Assembly (NCBI GenBank): GCA_036507285.1
Contig: CM071845.1
Location: 39,946,252 to 40,010,251 of the forward strand
Direction: 5' to 3'
DNA length: 64,000 bases
Origin: Trichosanthes cucumerina
Lineage: Eukaryota; Streptophyta; Magnoliopsida; Cucurbitales; Cucurbitaceae
Shown: positions 22,423-32,866 of the stretch, in pieces
How the letters are laid out: each line of letters begins with the position of its first letter
Position numbering within the stretch: the stretch's first letter is position 1
Position numbers and translations under genes: made by a program
Notes under the pieces: model-generated
Databases searched by the model: none
Seen by the model: only the letters and a program-made list of their open reading frames with translations
What the model was told of the DNA's origin: nothing

Positions 22423-23584
22423 TGAAGGGAATGAAAATCCCCGCACAGAGGAAGACGATGGAATCGTCGTGGTATCATTATGCAACTCGTATTTGTTAAA
22501 ACCGATCTAACACTTAGACCTAGGCTAAACATGCTGAAAATGAAGAAAATTACAGCAAGAAGGAGTTTACTTACTTGTTGTAGACAACCTTCAAGAATTT
22601 CTTCCTCAGATCACGAACGCTTCGTGCTTGTCAACGGTCTCTTCTCTCGTACAAAACGAACACAACCAACGGCCTTCTCGGTTGTTCTTCCTTAGGAAGA
22701 AGGAAAGTGGTGAGACTTTAGTTTTTGAAAGGGAGGAGAATTGAGAGAAAGGGTTGAAAGAATTCTTTTTCTCTTCTTTGATGAAAATAAAAAAAATGAG
22801 AAAATGAGATGTATTCCTTCTTGCAAGAAGGGTTTATATAGTGGAATTGATGGAGTTAAAATCTCCACATAATTATCACTTTACAACAACCATAGGTTAT
22901 GCAAATCTTATTTGCATAACCACATAATATAAGATATCTCATATCTCATATTGCAAATCTCATTTGCAATAATTATGGATTAATTAAATTGAATCACATC
23001 CAATTTAATTTCTCTCAATTAATTTCTCCAATTAGCCCTAATTCAACAATTAGGGTTAACCTATAGTTTATTATGAATCTCATTCACAGTCAAAGGACAG
23101 ACCCTCGCAGATAGGAGTTCGTAACACGCTCAGGATTCAGGTCGAGTCACTAATGGTCATCTACGAAATTATTAGTCCTTACTGTCAAGGATGTTACATC
23201 AGTAGGTCTAATAATTCACGGTCCGGTCTTGTACAATCTCATTGCACAGGATGCCCCCACTCGCATGTCAACCACATGAACGAGTCAGGTCACCTCATTT
23301 GTATCTAATACAAAGCGGGCCGCATCCATAGTGTATCCAGGATTAGGTCTCCAACCCTATCCATATACTGTAGACCGTTTCGGTCATGAACTCGAACGTG
23401 ATCCTCCCTGTGTGTCCACTACACACCGTTCAAGTTCTAGTTCTCTCATAAATTCAATGACCCTGGAGCTTAGTTTATTGGAAAAGTTTATAAATATTGC
23501 GAGACACAAAGTGATGAAATGAATAACTCTTATTAATTTCAAATAATATATTACAAACACGAGATTAGGACAAAAGTCCCAACA
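22423..23584 (-). repeat. 5' LTR of element C, with internal deletion
   Basis: It begins tgaagggaatg and ends cccaaca. 1162 bp against about 1807 for the intact LTR at 40627. About 640 bp are missing at one point near 23089, where ctcattcaca joins gtcaaaggacag. TATA box 22834-22843 and palindrome 22817-22832 are retained. Confidence 0.9.
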
Positions 23585-24333
23585 GAAGTGTTCGCGATGC
23601 ATACGATCGATGGATTAGGGCCAATGAAAAGGCCAAGGTCTATATCATTTCCAGCATGTCTGATGTTTTGCCAAAGATGCATGAGCTGATGGTCACCGCT
23701 TAGGAGATCATGGAGTCCTTGCAGGAAATGTTTGGACAACGCACGGATGAAAGAGGGGTCGTCTGTCCGTGAACATGTTCTAGACATGATGACCTACTTT
23801 AATATCGCTGAGATGAACGGGGCTTCGATCGACGAGTCGAGGCAGTCGATTTTATTTTGGAGACTCTTAGAAGAGTTTCCTTGGTTTAGAGCAATCTTTG
23901 TTATGAACAAAATTAGCTACACTCGACTACCCTCCTCAATGAGCTATAGAATTTCTAGTCCTTGAACAGGGTCAGGGCACTGGAATCTGAGGCAAATGTT
24001 GCCTACAGGTCTTATCACAGGGGTTCGTCCTCTGGGACTAAACATGTTGCTCCTAGAAGGGCAAGAAGGTCAAGGACGTTGCAGAAAAAGGGAAGAAGAG
24101 GATGAAGAGGGGTAAAACTGACCGAGCTGCCGCCTAGAAGGGCAAGAAGGTCAAGGACGTTGCAGAAAAAGGAAAGTGTTTCCACTGTAATGGGGGCGGA
24201 CACTGGAAGAGGAACTGCCCAAAATTCCTAGCCGAGAGGAAGAATCAAGGTAAATGTGATTTACTTGTGACTGAAACCTTTTTAGTGGAGAGTAGTGACT
24301 CTGCCTGGATATTGGATTCGGGCGCCACTAACC
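23585..24333 (+). pseudogene. copia gag C-terminal part and start of protease (element B)
   Basis: Continues the gag cut at 4867. Visible pieces: VRDAYDRWI, KAKVYIISSMSDVLPKMHE, LDMMTYFNIAEMNGASIDES and the zinc knuckle CFHCNGGGHWKRNCPKFLAER (Cys-2-Cys-4-His-4-Cys, about 24177-24238). Then comes the protease start, SAWILDSGATNHV (about 24302-24338), with its Asp-Ser-Gly intact. The linker before the knuckle carries an 81-bp-spaced duplication of cctagaagggcaagaaggtc (24052 and 24133). Several stops. Confidence 0.85.
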
Positions 24334-24337
24334 ATGT

Positions 24338-25000
24338 TTGTTTTTTTTCGGGATTGATTTACGCGGCAAAATTGCGAGAGAGGTGAGGTTACTCTACGGG
24401 TTGGATCAGGGAGCTTGTCTCTCACTACTTGATCGATCGACAGTGAAGCTACATTTCGGCGGAAAGTACTTATTATTAGATAATTTGTACATTGTACCAG
24501 GGTTTACTAGAAACCTTGTTTCCATTTCCTGCCTTATTAAACAATGTATATATGTTTCCTTTGAATCCAATAAATCGTTTATTTCTTTCAAAGACAATCT
24601 TATTTGTTCTGCTTCACTTGAGCATAATCTGTATGTTTTGAAACCTAATTCGGTCAAAAGTGTTTTGAATACTGAATTATTTAAAACTGCAGAAACACGA
24701 ACTAAGAGACCGAAAGTTTCTTCTAAGGAAAATGGCCATCTTTGGCATCTACGGTTAGACCACATTAATCTCAATAGGATTACGAAACTAGTGAAGAGTG
24801 GACTTCTAAACGAGTTGGAAAAAAACTCATTACCGGTGTGTGAGTCATGCCTTAAGGGCAAAATGACCAAACGTCTTTTTAGTGAAAAAGGATACAGAGC
24901 CAAGGAGCCCCTTGAGCTTATACATTCTGACCTTTGTGGTCCGATGAATGTTAAAGCACGAGGTGGTTATGAATACTTCGTGTCTTTCATAGACGATTAG
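24338..25000 (+). pseudogene. copia protease remainder, pre-integrase region and integrase start (element B)
   Basis: A 220-codon open stretch. It covers KLHFGGKYLLLDNLYIVPGF, then ICSASLEHNLYVLKPNSVKSVL. The zinc-finger region follows (HLWHLRLDHINLNRI, where relatives have LGHINL, then LPVCESCLKGKMTKRLF) and the start of the integrase core (LIHSDLCGPMNVKARGGYEYFVSFIDD). The first catalytic Asp (HSDLCG) is kept. The finger His is intact but its neighbour is changed. It stops at 24998-25000, where relatives read DYSRYGY (TAC to TAG). Confidence 0.9.
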
Positions 25001-25924
25001 TCGAGGTATGGGTATATTTACCTAATGCACAAGAAGTCTGAAACTCTCGAAAAGTTCAAGGAGTACAAGACTGAGGTTGAGAACCTCTTAGGTAAATCGC
25101 TTAAAACACTTCGATCGGATCGAGGTGGAGAGTATATGGACACTAAATTCCAGGACTATATGATAGAACACGGAATTACGTCCCAACTCTCAGCACCTGG
25201 TATGCAACAACAGAATGGCATATCGGAAAGGAGAAACAGAACCTTGTTGGACATGGTTTGGTCGATGAGGAGCTATGCTCGTCTCCCTAATTCTTTTTGG
25301 GGTTACGCAGTGGAGACTGCGGTCTATATTTTAAACAACGTTCCGTCGAAGAGTGTTTGTGAAACACCTTTCGAACTGTGGAATGATCGTAAAGGAAGCT
25401 TACACCATTTAAGGATTTGGGGATGCCCGACCCACGTGTTGGTGTCAAACCAGAAAAAGTTGGAACCCCGTTCGAAATTGTGCCTATTCTTAGGTTACCC
25501 TAAAGAGAAAAGGGGTGGTCTATTTTTTGATCCTAAGGAAAATAGGGTGCTTGTGTCGACAAACGCCACTTTTCTAGAGGAAGACCACGTCAGGGATCAT
25601 TTACCAAGGAGTAAAATTGTGTTAAATGAAATGGACAGTACATCGGCAAGAGTTGTTGATGGGGCTAGTACGTCAACAAGTGTTGTTGATCCTAGCACGT
25701 CTAGTCAAATCCGTTCTCAAGAGTTGGGAATGCCTCGACGTAGTGGGAGGGCTGTGATACAGCCTGATCGTTACATGGGTTTAACTGAAACCTCATTTGT
25801 CACTCATGATGATGACTGTGAGGATCCATTGACCTATGATCAGGCAATGGTAGATGTTGACAAAGCCGAGTGGATTAAAGTTATGGACCAGGAAATGGAG
25901 TATATGTACTTCAATTCTGTCTAA
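25001..25924 (+). pseudogene. copia integrase core and C-terminus (element B)
   Basis: The same frame continues past the stop. It shows LKTLRSDRGGEYMDTKF (second catalytic Asp), then MQQQNGISERRNRTLLDMV (catalytic Glu), so the D, D and E positions can all be seen across the two frames. SFWGYAVETAVYILNNVPSK, LFLGYPKEKRGGLFFDPKE and the linker MPRRSGRAVIQPDRYMGL follow, then the first residues of RT. It ends at a stop at 25922-25924 replacing Trp of SVWELVDQP. It is close to full length for this region. Confidence 0.9.
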
Positions 25925-25930
25925 GAGCTT

Positions 25931-26578
25931 GTGGATCAACCGGATGGGGTCAAACCTATCGGTTGCAAATGGATCTACAAGCGTAAACGTGTTATAGATG
26001 GGAAGGTGCAGACATTCAAAGTCCGACTAATGGCAAAGGGTTTTACGCAGGTTGAAGGGGTTGACTATGAGGAGACCTTTTCACCTGTTGCCATGGTAAA
26101 GTCGATCAGGATCCTTCAGGCCATTGTCGCGTATTATGACTACGAGGTATGGCAGATGGACGTCAAGACAGCCTTTCTGAATGGCAAACTTGATGAAACC
26201 ATCTACATGCACCAGCCCAAAGGGTTCATTGCCCAAGGCCAAGAGCAAAAGGTTTGCCGGCTTCCTAGGTCTATTTATGGACGGAAACATGCTTCCAGGT
26301 CTTGGAATATAAGGTTTGATGAGGCAATCAAATCTTATGGCTTTGATCAAAATGTCGACGAGCCTTATGTCTACAAAAAAATCGTTGACAAAACTGTCAC
26401 ATTTTTAGTGTTGTATGTGGATGATATTCTTCTCATTGGGAATGAGGTAGAATTTCTTACTGACGTTAAGAAGTGGCTAGCTTCACAATTCCAAATGAAA
26501 GATTTGAGAGAAGCTCAGTATGTTCTAGGTATCCAGATAGTCCGGAACTGGAAGAACAGAACGCTAGCCTTGTCTTAG
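25931..26578 (+). pseudogene. copia reverse transcriptase (element B)
   Basis: 215 codons covering most of RT: PIGCKWIYKRKR, FTQVEGVDYEETFSPVAMV, VWQMDVKTAFLNGKLDETIY, IYGRKHASRSWNIRFDEAI (usual wording IYGLKQASR) and the catalytic box YVDDILLIGNE, to QMKDLREAQYVLGIQIV. It ends at TAG (26576-26578) where the family has CAG. The YVDD motif is intact, but the frame is truncated before the connection domain. Confidence 0.9.
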
Positions 26579-27401
26579 GCGTCTTATATTGACAAGATGT
26601 TGTCTAGATATAAGATGTAGAACTCCAAGAAGGGCTTGCTGCCTTTCAGGCATGAGGTTCACTTGTCTAAGGATTAGTGTCCTAAGACTCCACAAGATGT
26701 TGAGGATATGAGACGGATCCCATATGCTTCATTTGTAGGGAGCTTTGATGTATGCTATCTTTGTGTACTAGGCCCGACATACCTGTTATCTGATGAGGGA
26801 TTGTCAGTAAGTATCAACCCAATCCACGATTAGATCAATGGACAACCGTAAAGGCAAACCTCAAGTATCTTAGGAGAACGAGGAACTACAACTTAGTGTA
26901 TGGCAGTGAGGATTTGATCCTTACGAGATACACAGATTCTCGACTTTCAGGCCGAGCAAGGATTCTAGGAAATCCACTTGGGTCGACCTTCATTACGAAT
27001 GGAGGAGGCGTGTAGTATGGCGAAGCATCAAGCAGGGATGCATCGCCGATTCCACTATAGAAGCGGAGTATGTTGCGGCTTGTGAAGCTTCAAAAGAAGC
27101 TGTTTGGCTTAGGAAGTTCATGACGGATTTGGAAGTTGTTCCAAATATGAACTTGTCGATCAAACTGTTCTGTGATAACAATGGTGCAGTAGCCAACTCA
27201 CGAGATCCTCGGAGCCATATGAGTGGCAAACACATTGAGCGAATGTATCATCTGATACAGGAGATTGTGCACCGCAGATACGTGACAGTCACGCAGATAG
27301 CGTCAGAGCACAACGTAGTTGATCCATTTACAAAGCCCCTCACGGCTAAGGTGTTTGAGGGTCACCTAGAGAGTCTAGGTCTTCGAGTGCTTCATTACTA
27401 G
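26579..27401 (+). pseudogene. copia RT end and RNase H (element B)
   Basis: Read across stops: further TAG codons at 26618-26620 and 26675-26677 replace CAG, RRIPYAS and CTRPDI follow, then several indels between 26740 and 27010. RNase H reappears from about 27050 (MEAEYVAACEA wording with a stop) and is open from 27120 (MTDLEVVPNMNLSIKLFCDN, HNVVDPFTKPLTAKVFEGHLESLGL), stopping at the natural end 27399-27401. Confidence 0.85.
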
Positions 27402-27458
27402 GACAAGTGGGAGATATGTAAATGGGTTTTCTCCACTACCTTAGTCCAAGTGGGAGTT
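27402..27458 (+). promoter_or_regulatory. two polypurine tracts of element B
   Basis: acaagtgggagat (27403-27415) directly after the pol stop, and ccaagtgggagttt just before the LTR at 27459. Compared with F, the spacer between them is shortened from about 104 to 45 bases. Confidence 0.7.
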
Positions 27459-29299
27459 TGTTTGGATTTTTGTCGTAATCTCTTGTTTGTAAATTACTAT
27501 TTGAAGTTAATAAGAGTTATTTATTTCATTACTTTGTGTCTCGCAATATTTACAAACTTTTCCAATAAACTAAGCTCCAGGGTCATTGAATTTATGAGAG
27601 AACTAGAACTTGAACGGTGTGTAGTGGACACACAGGGAGGATCACGTTGGAGTTAATGACCCGAACGGTCTACAGTATATGGATAGGGTTGGAGACCTAA
27701 TCCTGGATAGGGTTGGAGACCTAATCCTGGATAGGGTTGGAGACCTAATCCTGGATACGCTATGGATACGGCCCGCTTTGTATTACATATAAACGAGGTG
27801 ATCTGACTCGTTCATGTGGTTGACATCCGAGTGGGGGCATCCTGTGCAATGAGATTGTACAAGACCGGACCGTGAATTATTAGACCTCACGATGTAACAC
27901 CGTTGATAGTAAGGACTAATAACCGTAGATGACCATTAGTGACTCGACCGAATCCACGAGCGTGTTACGGACTCCACATCTGCGGGGTTTGTCCTTTGAC
28001 TAATGCAGGTTAGGGTGGTCACAGTTACTCGCCCGATATGCCTATCTTCTCAGGGGCAGGACCAAGTAGGGAGCTGGGAACTTAACTACGCGAGTTGGAA
28101 TTCACTCGTTCCCGCCTTTAGTGAAACTAGAGTGGTTATTCCCTTAAGTGTTGTCTCAAGGGCTTGGACAACGGGCGCCAACCTTCTCACTGGCCCGAGA
28201 AGGGTGTTGTGTATGGTTGGACCAACACGATATGTTGTTCATTAGAGGAGTAGTGGGGACTTAAGGAACAAGAGGTAGACACAGGGGTAAAACGGTAATT
28301 TGACCCAACCGTGTCTACGAACAACTTGTGAAGAGTCGACTCATGGGCATTGGTTATATCAGTAACTACATAATGTTCTGCATTGACGGGAGTGCAGCTA
28401 CGGGCTTTAATGGAGTGTTACCGTAGCTAATGAAGGTTGATTAACCGGGTCAAAGCGTTTGATAGGTTAATCTCGGATCATTGGAGCTCGTCACAATAGG
28501 TCCATTAGGTCCCTCGGTTGGCTCCATCTGGGTTAAAAGAAGGGTTAGAGTTTTGGTATGAGATTGAAGTGTTCAATTTCACTTTAAGGGCATTTATGTC
28601 ATTTATATGATATATGAATGATATAATATATAGTATAATGTGAATGAGATTCATAATAAACTATAGGTTAGCCTAATTGTTGAATTAGGGCTAATTGGAG
28701 AAATTAATTGAGAGAAATTAAATTGGATGTGATTCAATTTAATTAATCCACAATTATTGCAAATGTGATTTGCAATATGAGATATGAGATATCTTATATT
28801 ATATGGTTATGCAAATATGATTTTGTGGTAAAATGGTAATAATGTGGACATTTTAACTCCATGATTATTCCACTATTTAATCCCTTCTTGCAAGAAGGAA
28901 ATTACAAGTTCAATCTCTCATTTTTGGAATTTTAACCAAAAGAAAAGAATTCTCTCTCAAGCTATTCTCTCAAATTCTCCTCCTTCTCGAAAACAAAAGT
29001 CCCACCACTTTCCTTCTTCCAAAGGAAGAACAACCGAGAAGGCCATTGGTGGTGTTCGGGTTTCCTTCGAGGGAAGCGTTTGTTGAGATCGAGTAGCATG
29101 AAGTGTTCGTGACCAAGGAAGGAATCTTGAAGAATTGTCTACAACAAGTAAGTAGATTTCTTCTTGCTGTAATTTCTTCCTTCTTATGTATGTTTAACTT
29201 AGATCTAAGTGTTAGATCATTTTAACAAATTTCAAGTAGTGTAACGATACCTTGACGATTCAATCGTCTTTTGCTGCGAGAGGATTTTCATTCCCTTCA
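27459..29299 (+). repeat. 3' LTR of element B
   Basis: Starts TGTTTGGATTTTTGT and ends ttcccttca. 1841 bp. It is longer than the F LTR (1808 bp) mainly because of two extra copies of a 24-bp unit at 27681-27752. TATA-like cactatttaa at 28871-28880, then the palindrome CCTTCTTGCAAGAAGG at 28883-28898. Confidence 0.9.
27681..27752. repeat. three tandem copies of a 24-bp unit within LTR B
   Basis: The unit ggatagggttggagacctaa + tcct occurs three times without mismatch. Other family-1 LTRs have one copy, so this is a private expansion. Confidence 0.9.
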
Positions 29300-29541
29300 C
29301 AGATGACGCGCTCCAATGATCCGAGACTAACCTGTCAAACTCTTTGACCCGTTTATTCAACATTCATTAGCTACGGTAACACTCCACTCAAGCCCGTAGC
29401 TGCACTCCCATCACTGTAGGACAAGTTGTGTCCATTGATATAACCAATGGTCGTGAGTCGACCCTTCACAGGTTGTTCGTACACACTGCTGGGTCAAATT
29501 ACCGTTTTACCCCTGTGTCTACTTCTTGCTCCTTAAGTCCC
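29300..29541 (-). repeat. internal fragment of a minus-strand family-1 LTR (element I)
   Basis: Matches the interior of the intact LTR at about 41440-41680 (gctccaatgatccgaga, tctttgaccc, ttaccgttttacccctgtgt). Both LTR ends are missing. The left side abuts the end of the B LTR, and the right side jumps straight into integrase. Confidence 0.8.
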
Positions 29542-29726
29542 AAATTTTGAAATGGTGTAAACTGCTTTTACGTCCATTCTAGAGTTTGAAAGGTGTTTCA
29601 CAAACACTCATCGACGGAACATTGTTCAAAATATAAACCGTAGTCTCCACTACGTACCCCCAAAAAGTATTAGGGAGACAAGCATAACTCATCATTGACT
29701 GAACCATGTCCAACAGAGTTCTATTT
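29542..29726 (-). pseudogene. copia integrase fragment (element I, left piece)
   Basis: Minus strand, about 60 codons of the integrase C-terminal half: NRTLLDMVQSMMSYACLPNTFWGY, then VETTVYILNNVPS and TPFKL, in one frame with small changes. It is joined at 29541 to an LTR fragment, so the rest of integrase, RT, RNase H and half an LTR have been deleted. The other side is interrupted by the non-autonomous element at 29727. Integrase resumes at 34873. Confidence 0.82.
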
Positions 29727-31871
29727 CGATAACTCACCATAAGGGAGTTATTTTACTAGAATTTTAGTGTTTAATCCACTTGAATTGCATTTAATTTAGT
29801 GATCCTCATGTTATTTTATCCCTAGATTATGTGTGTTAGCTTTAAAATCTTGAATTTAAGCATTAGGTGCAAAAAGAATTAATTTTGATGTTTTTGTGAT
29901 TTAATTTAAGAAATTTAGGAAAATAAGCTAACGGTTAATTAAAAACCGAAATTTGAGATTTTCTTAACTCCAAAAATTCTTGCGTATTTAGTTTGATTTA
30001 TAATTGACTTAATACATTTATTTGAGATTTTTCTGTGTACAGGAGATGTTTAAAAATTACAAGAGTCCCTTAGGGCATTTTAGACATTTTACCCGAATGG
30101 TAATATGGTCTTTTACCCATAAGGGTATTTTTGTAATTTATGGAGTTAGGGAAACACCATCTTGTATAAGGAGACTACGGTTTACAAGAGTGAAGGGGAG
30201 AAGGAGTAGTGGCAAAAGAGGAAGAGACCGAGAGAGAACGAGCGATTGCTACAGTAAAGGTGTGCATTGGAGGAAAATCGTGAAGGTTCCATTGCTGTAG
30301 CAATCGTGGGAGAGAGGAAAAATTGAAGCTTCATGGTGTCATTGTTTTAGCAAAACCGAGATGCCATTGCTGTAGCAAAAATCGAGAGCATCAGTGCAAT
30401 TCGGTTTTCACAGACGTCGTTCACGAAGTTTGCGATTGCTGGACATTGAACCGTTAGATTTCGCTACAATTTTATCATCCTGTTGGGGACTCATGGAGCT
30501 TCGTTTTTAACGGTTGGAACGTTGTTTGGTTCTTTGCTGTGTCGGATATCGCTGTCACATTGGGTGACCACTGCAGTTCGGTTTTTCACAGACGACGTTC
30601 ACAAAGATGTTGTTTACCAAAGTTTCAATCGTTGGATGTTGCTGAAATTTTTTTCGCGTGTTCGGGACTCATAGGCCTTCGATTTGAATGGTGGGATCGT
30701 CGTTCTGAACTACGGTTTATTCAATATCGCTGTCGGACAGCACCTGAAAAAAACTGTTGCGATCGAGCCCTTTGTTGAAGCAATTGGCAGCACTGTTGCT
30801 AAAACCAACCAAAGGCTTTGCTGAAGCAAAGTGCCCTGCTGCAAACCATTGACAAAGGGTTGCTGCTAGGCAATTGTTGTAGCAAAAGCAATGCCACCTG
30901 CTGTGTAACCTTTTCCCTATCTCTAAGTTTTATTGCTCGTCGTAAACTACCAATTTAATACTGTTTATATACTGATTTAGACTACTTTTCCTCATTATTT
31001 TAGGCTGAACTCGTGACTATTTTATGCTAGAATTGTGGTTGATTTAGGCTATTTTAGTGAATTTTGTTGGTTGTTTTGCATGAACTAATTGATCAATAAA
31101 AGCATGCTTAATTTAGAGACGTGTGACTCGATATTAATCATGAACTAAATTGTCTTAGGCAAGGGTTAGGTTGTTTTAATGTAATTTTGGATTAAATTTA
31201 TGGTTGATGCCATTGATTGGATTTATGAAATTTTATTGAATTTAACGTTGCTTGAGAATTAAAATTGGCCTTTTTAACTTCTCTATAATTCATAAACTTG
31301 GCAAAGCTAATGAATTAGAAAACTAAATTTCATTCTAGGATTATTGAGTTGATTAGGGATAATTAACTCACCTCGAACCTAAAATCATGGGCATAATTTA
31401 GATCACAATTGGGAAATTGTAGGTTTTAAAACTTAGTAATTTTGGAAAGAATCAATTGAATGTATGTGTAGGTAAATTCAAGGCATCACACAAAATTTAT
31501 TCCAATTGAACATTGGAACTCTAACCTAACTCGAGCCTATTTTTAATTAAAAATCTAATATCTGGCATCTCCCCTCTTGTTTGCATTCTCCTCTCCCCGC
31601 ATTTAAATTTAGTTATTTTCTTGAGTCTAGTTTTATCTTGTCTTACTTATCACATATGTTTATCTACTACAGTAAATTGCACACCCATGCATTGCACTAA
31701 AATAAGGAAAATTTGTTAGGACATTCAATCATTTAGATTCAGCTAGTCCTCGTGGGATCGATACTTAACTTATCACTTGTTGCACTCGACCGTGTATACT
31801 TGCACATCATAAAAGTGTTAGAGTCTTATCCTAATTTGTATTAGTTTAAGGCACTCGATATTTTCGCATCA
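29727..31871 (+). repeat. probable 5' LTR of the non-autonomous element
   Basis: The right end is well supported: cgcatca immediately before the primer site. The left end is inferred from the insertion boundary, where the sequence begins CGATAACTCACC. If the first base has mutated, this is TGATAAC, a usual LTR start in this group. About 2.1 kb. It contains repeated gttgctgtagcaa-type wording between 30240 and 30900. The ORFs inside (30022-30300, 30483-30778) overlap in different frames, with no recognisable protein. Confidence 0.6.
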
Positions 31872-31877
31872 AGTTTT

Positions 31878-31892
31878 TGGCGTCGTTGTCGG
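31878..31892 (+). promoter_or_regulatory. primer binding site, Athila/Tat style
   Basis: TGGCGTCGTTGTCGG, six bases after the LTR end gcatca. It differs from the common TGGCGCCGTTGCCGG by two C-to-T changes. The assignment is from remembered family usage. Confidence 0.7.
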
Positions 31893-32059
31893 TCACTAGT
31901 TTTGATTCTTATTTGCTTTGAGTTTATTTTAGCATTTTATCCTTTTTTTTCTTGTTGGGTGTGTCTTGTTATCTTTGCTTCGTGTTTTTATCTTTACTGA
32001 GTCTTGAGCATTGTTTCTGGTTTTGTTGGTGCATGTTGTGTTTGTTGAGCTTGTTATAA

Positions 32060-32866
32060 TTGATTCAATACTTTACTATGGCTTACGATAAATTTGGGTG
32101 GTCTTTTGTGCCCAATGAGCAAACGCAGTATAGTTCTTTTTCTTATGATCATCCTTCTGCCAATTTAGAGTCTTCTAGTGAGGGGTATGAATCTTATGGC
32201 TACCAAATGTCTAATTACTATCATACTAACCCTATGACTTATGGGAACCATATGTATGATAATAATCAGAGCAATTGGGCCTATGAACAATATCCTAGGG
32301 GTTTTGAGCCATGTCCTTCCTATATTCAAGAAACCCAGATAGAAGACGAATATTCCCTTAAAATGTTGTTATTAGAATATATGAGAACAACAAATGAGAG
32401 GAATAGTCAAATAGGGGAGTCAATTGAACGCCTAACGGATACACTTGACTCCCTTAGAGAACAAATGTATTTAGACTCATCTGAGGTTGAGCACCTTAGG
32501 GAAGATAGTGAAGGAGGACCCACACCCTTAGATAGTTCGGTGAGTCACTTGATCACTGACCCACTGATAGACTTTCATGATCCTAATCTTTTACATTTGT
32601 CGGAGTATGGGCATTTAGTGGATTGTGCTTTAGAAGTAAAAGAACTAGAACTTTGTAGCACACACCAGGATAGAGTTAGTGAAAGCGTGGAAGAAGTCGA
32701 GCTTGTTGAGTTAGGTCAGGAGGTAGAGTTTGAGGTTTTTGAGTATATGACAGTTCTATCTTCTAATCTTTCTCTTATTCGTGAGTGTTTTTCTTTCTAT
32801 TCTCTCGAGTCAATATCTTTGTGTGAGTCTGTTTATTTTCCTGTTTTTCCTTTTTCTTTTATCTAA
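32060..32866 (+). CDS. uncharacterised 268-aa ORF of the non-autonomous element
   Basis: I do not recognise this protein. It is intact, with ATG at 32060 and a second in-frame ATG at 32078 (MAYDKFGWSFVPNEQ), which is equally possible as the start. Residues 20-90 are rich in Tyr, Ser and Asn (SNYYHTNPMTYGNHMYDNNQ). Residues about 95-140 have the leucine spacing of a coiled coil (LKMLLLEYMRTTNERNSQ, then IERLTDTLDSLREQM). Residues 140-240 are acidic (EEVELVELGQEVEFEVFEYM). The C-terminus is hydrophobic (VYFPVFPFSFI). There is no zinc knuckle and no enzyme motif. Its place after the primer site and its coiled coil resemble a reduced gag, which is inference. It is the only long undamaged ORF in the window. 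Confidence 0.6.
   Translation: MIQYFTMAYDKFGWSFVPNEQTQYSSFSYDHPSANLESSSEGYESYGYQMSNYYHTNPMTYGNHMYDNNQSNWAYEQYPRGFEPCPSYIQETQIEDEYSLKMLLLEYMRTTNERNSQIGESIERLTDTLDSLREQMYLDSSEVEHLREDSEGGPTPLDSSVSHLITDPLIDFHDPNLLHLSEYGHLVDCALEVKELELCSTHQDRVSESVEEVELVELGQEVEFEVFEYMTVLSSNLSLIRECFSFYSLESISLCESVYFPVFPFSFI

Larger units (their letters stand above)
4868..23584 (-). mobile_element. Ty1/copia family-1 element C, inserted in gag of B
   Basis: This is a minus-strand copia with both LTRs (3' LTR 4868-6622, 5' LTR 22423-23584), running right to left: 5' LTR, primer site, leader, gag, protease, integrase, RT, RNase H. A 9.7 kb gypsy element sits in the leader (12348-22041). The termini are tgaagggaatg at 4868 and cccaaca at 23584, the reverse complement of TG...CA. 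No clean 5-bp target duplication is seen: flanks are gagtg and gaagt, and about 30 bp of the target gag is missing. Confidence 0.9.
3930..29299 (+). mobile_element. Ty1/copia family-1 element B, 5'-truncated, split by element C
   Basis: Element B comprises 3930-4867 and 23585-29299. The first piece holds the second half of the leader and the start of gag. The second holds the rest of gag, protease, integrase, RT, RNase H and a complete 3' LTR. The 18.7 kb between is element C with a gypsy element inside it. The 5' LTR, primer site and first part of the leader are missing. The pol frames carry many stops. Removing C joins gag with only about 30 bp lost. Confidence 0.88.

Noticed and set aside
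24406..24903. 165-codon minus-strand ORF, and similar ORFs at 38508-39008, 46778-47008, 9128-9697 and 58686-59123
   Set aside because: All lie antisense to the pre-integrase region of copia elements and recur only because the sense sequence recurs. They share wording because they are mirror frames, not because a protein is conserved.
30022..30778. Short ORFs (92, 63 and 79 codons) in the LTR of the non-autonomous element
   Set aside because: Overlapping frames, no recognisable domain, and located in an LTR.
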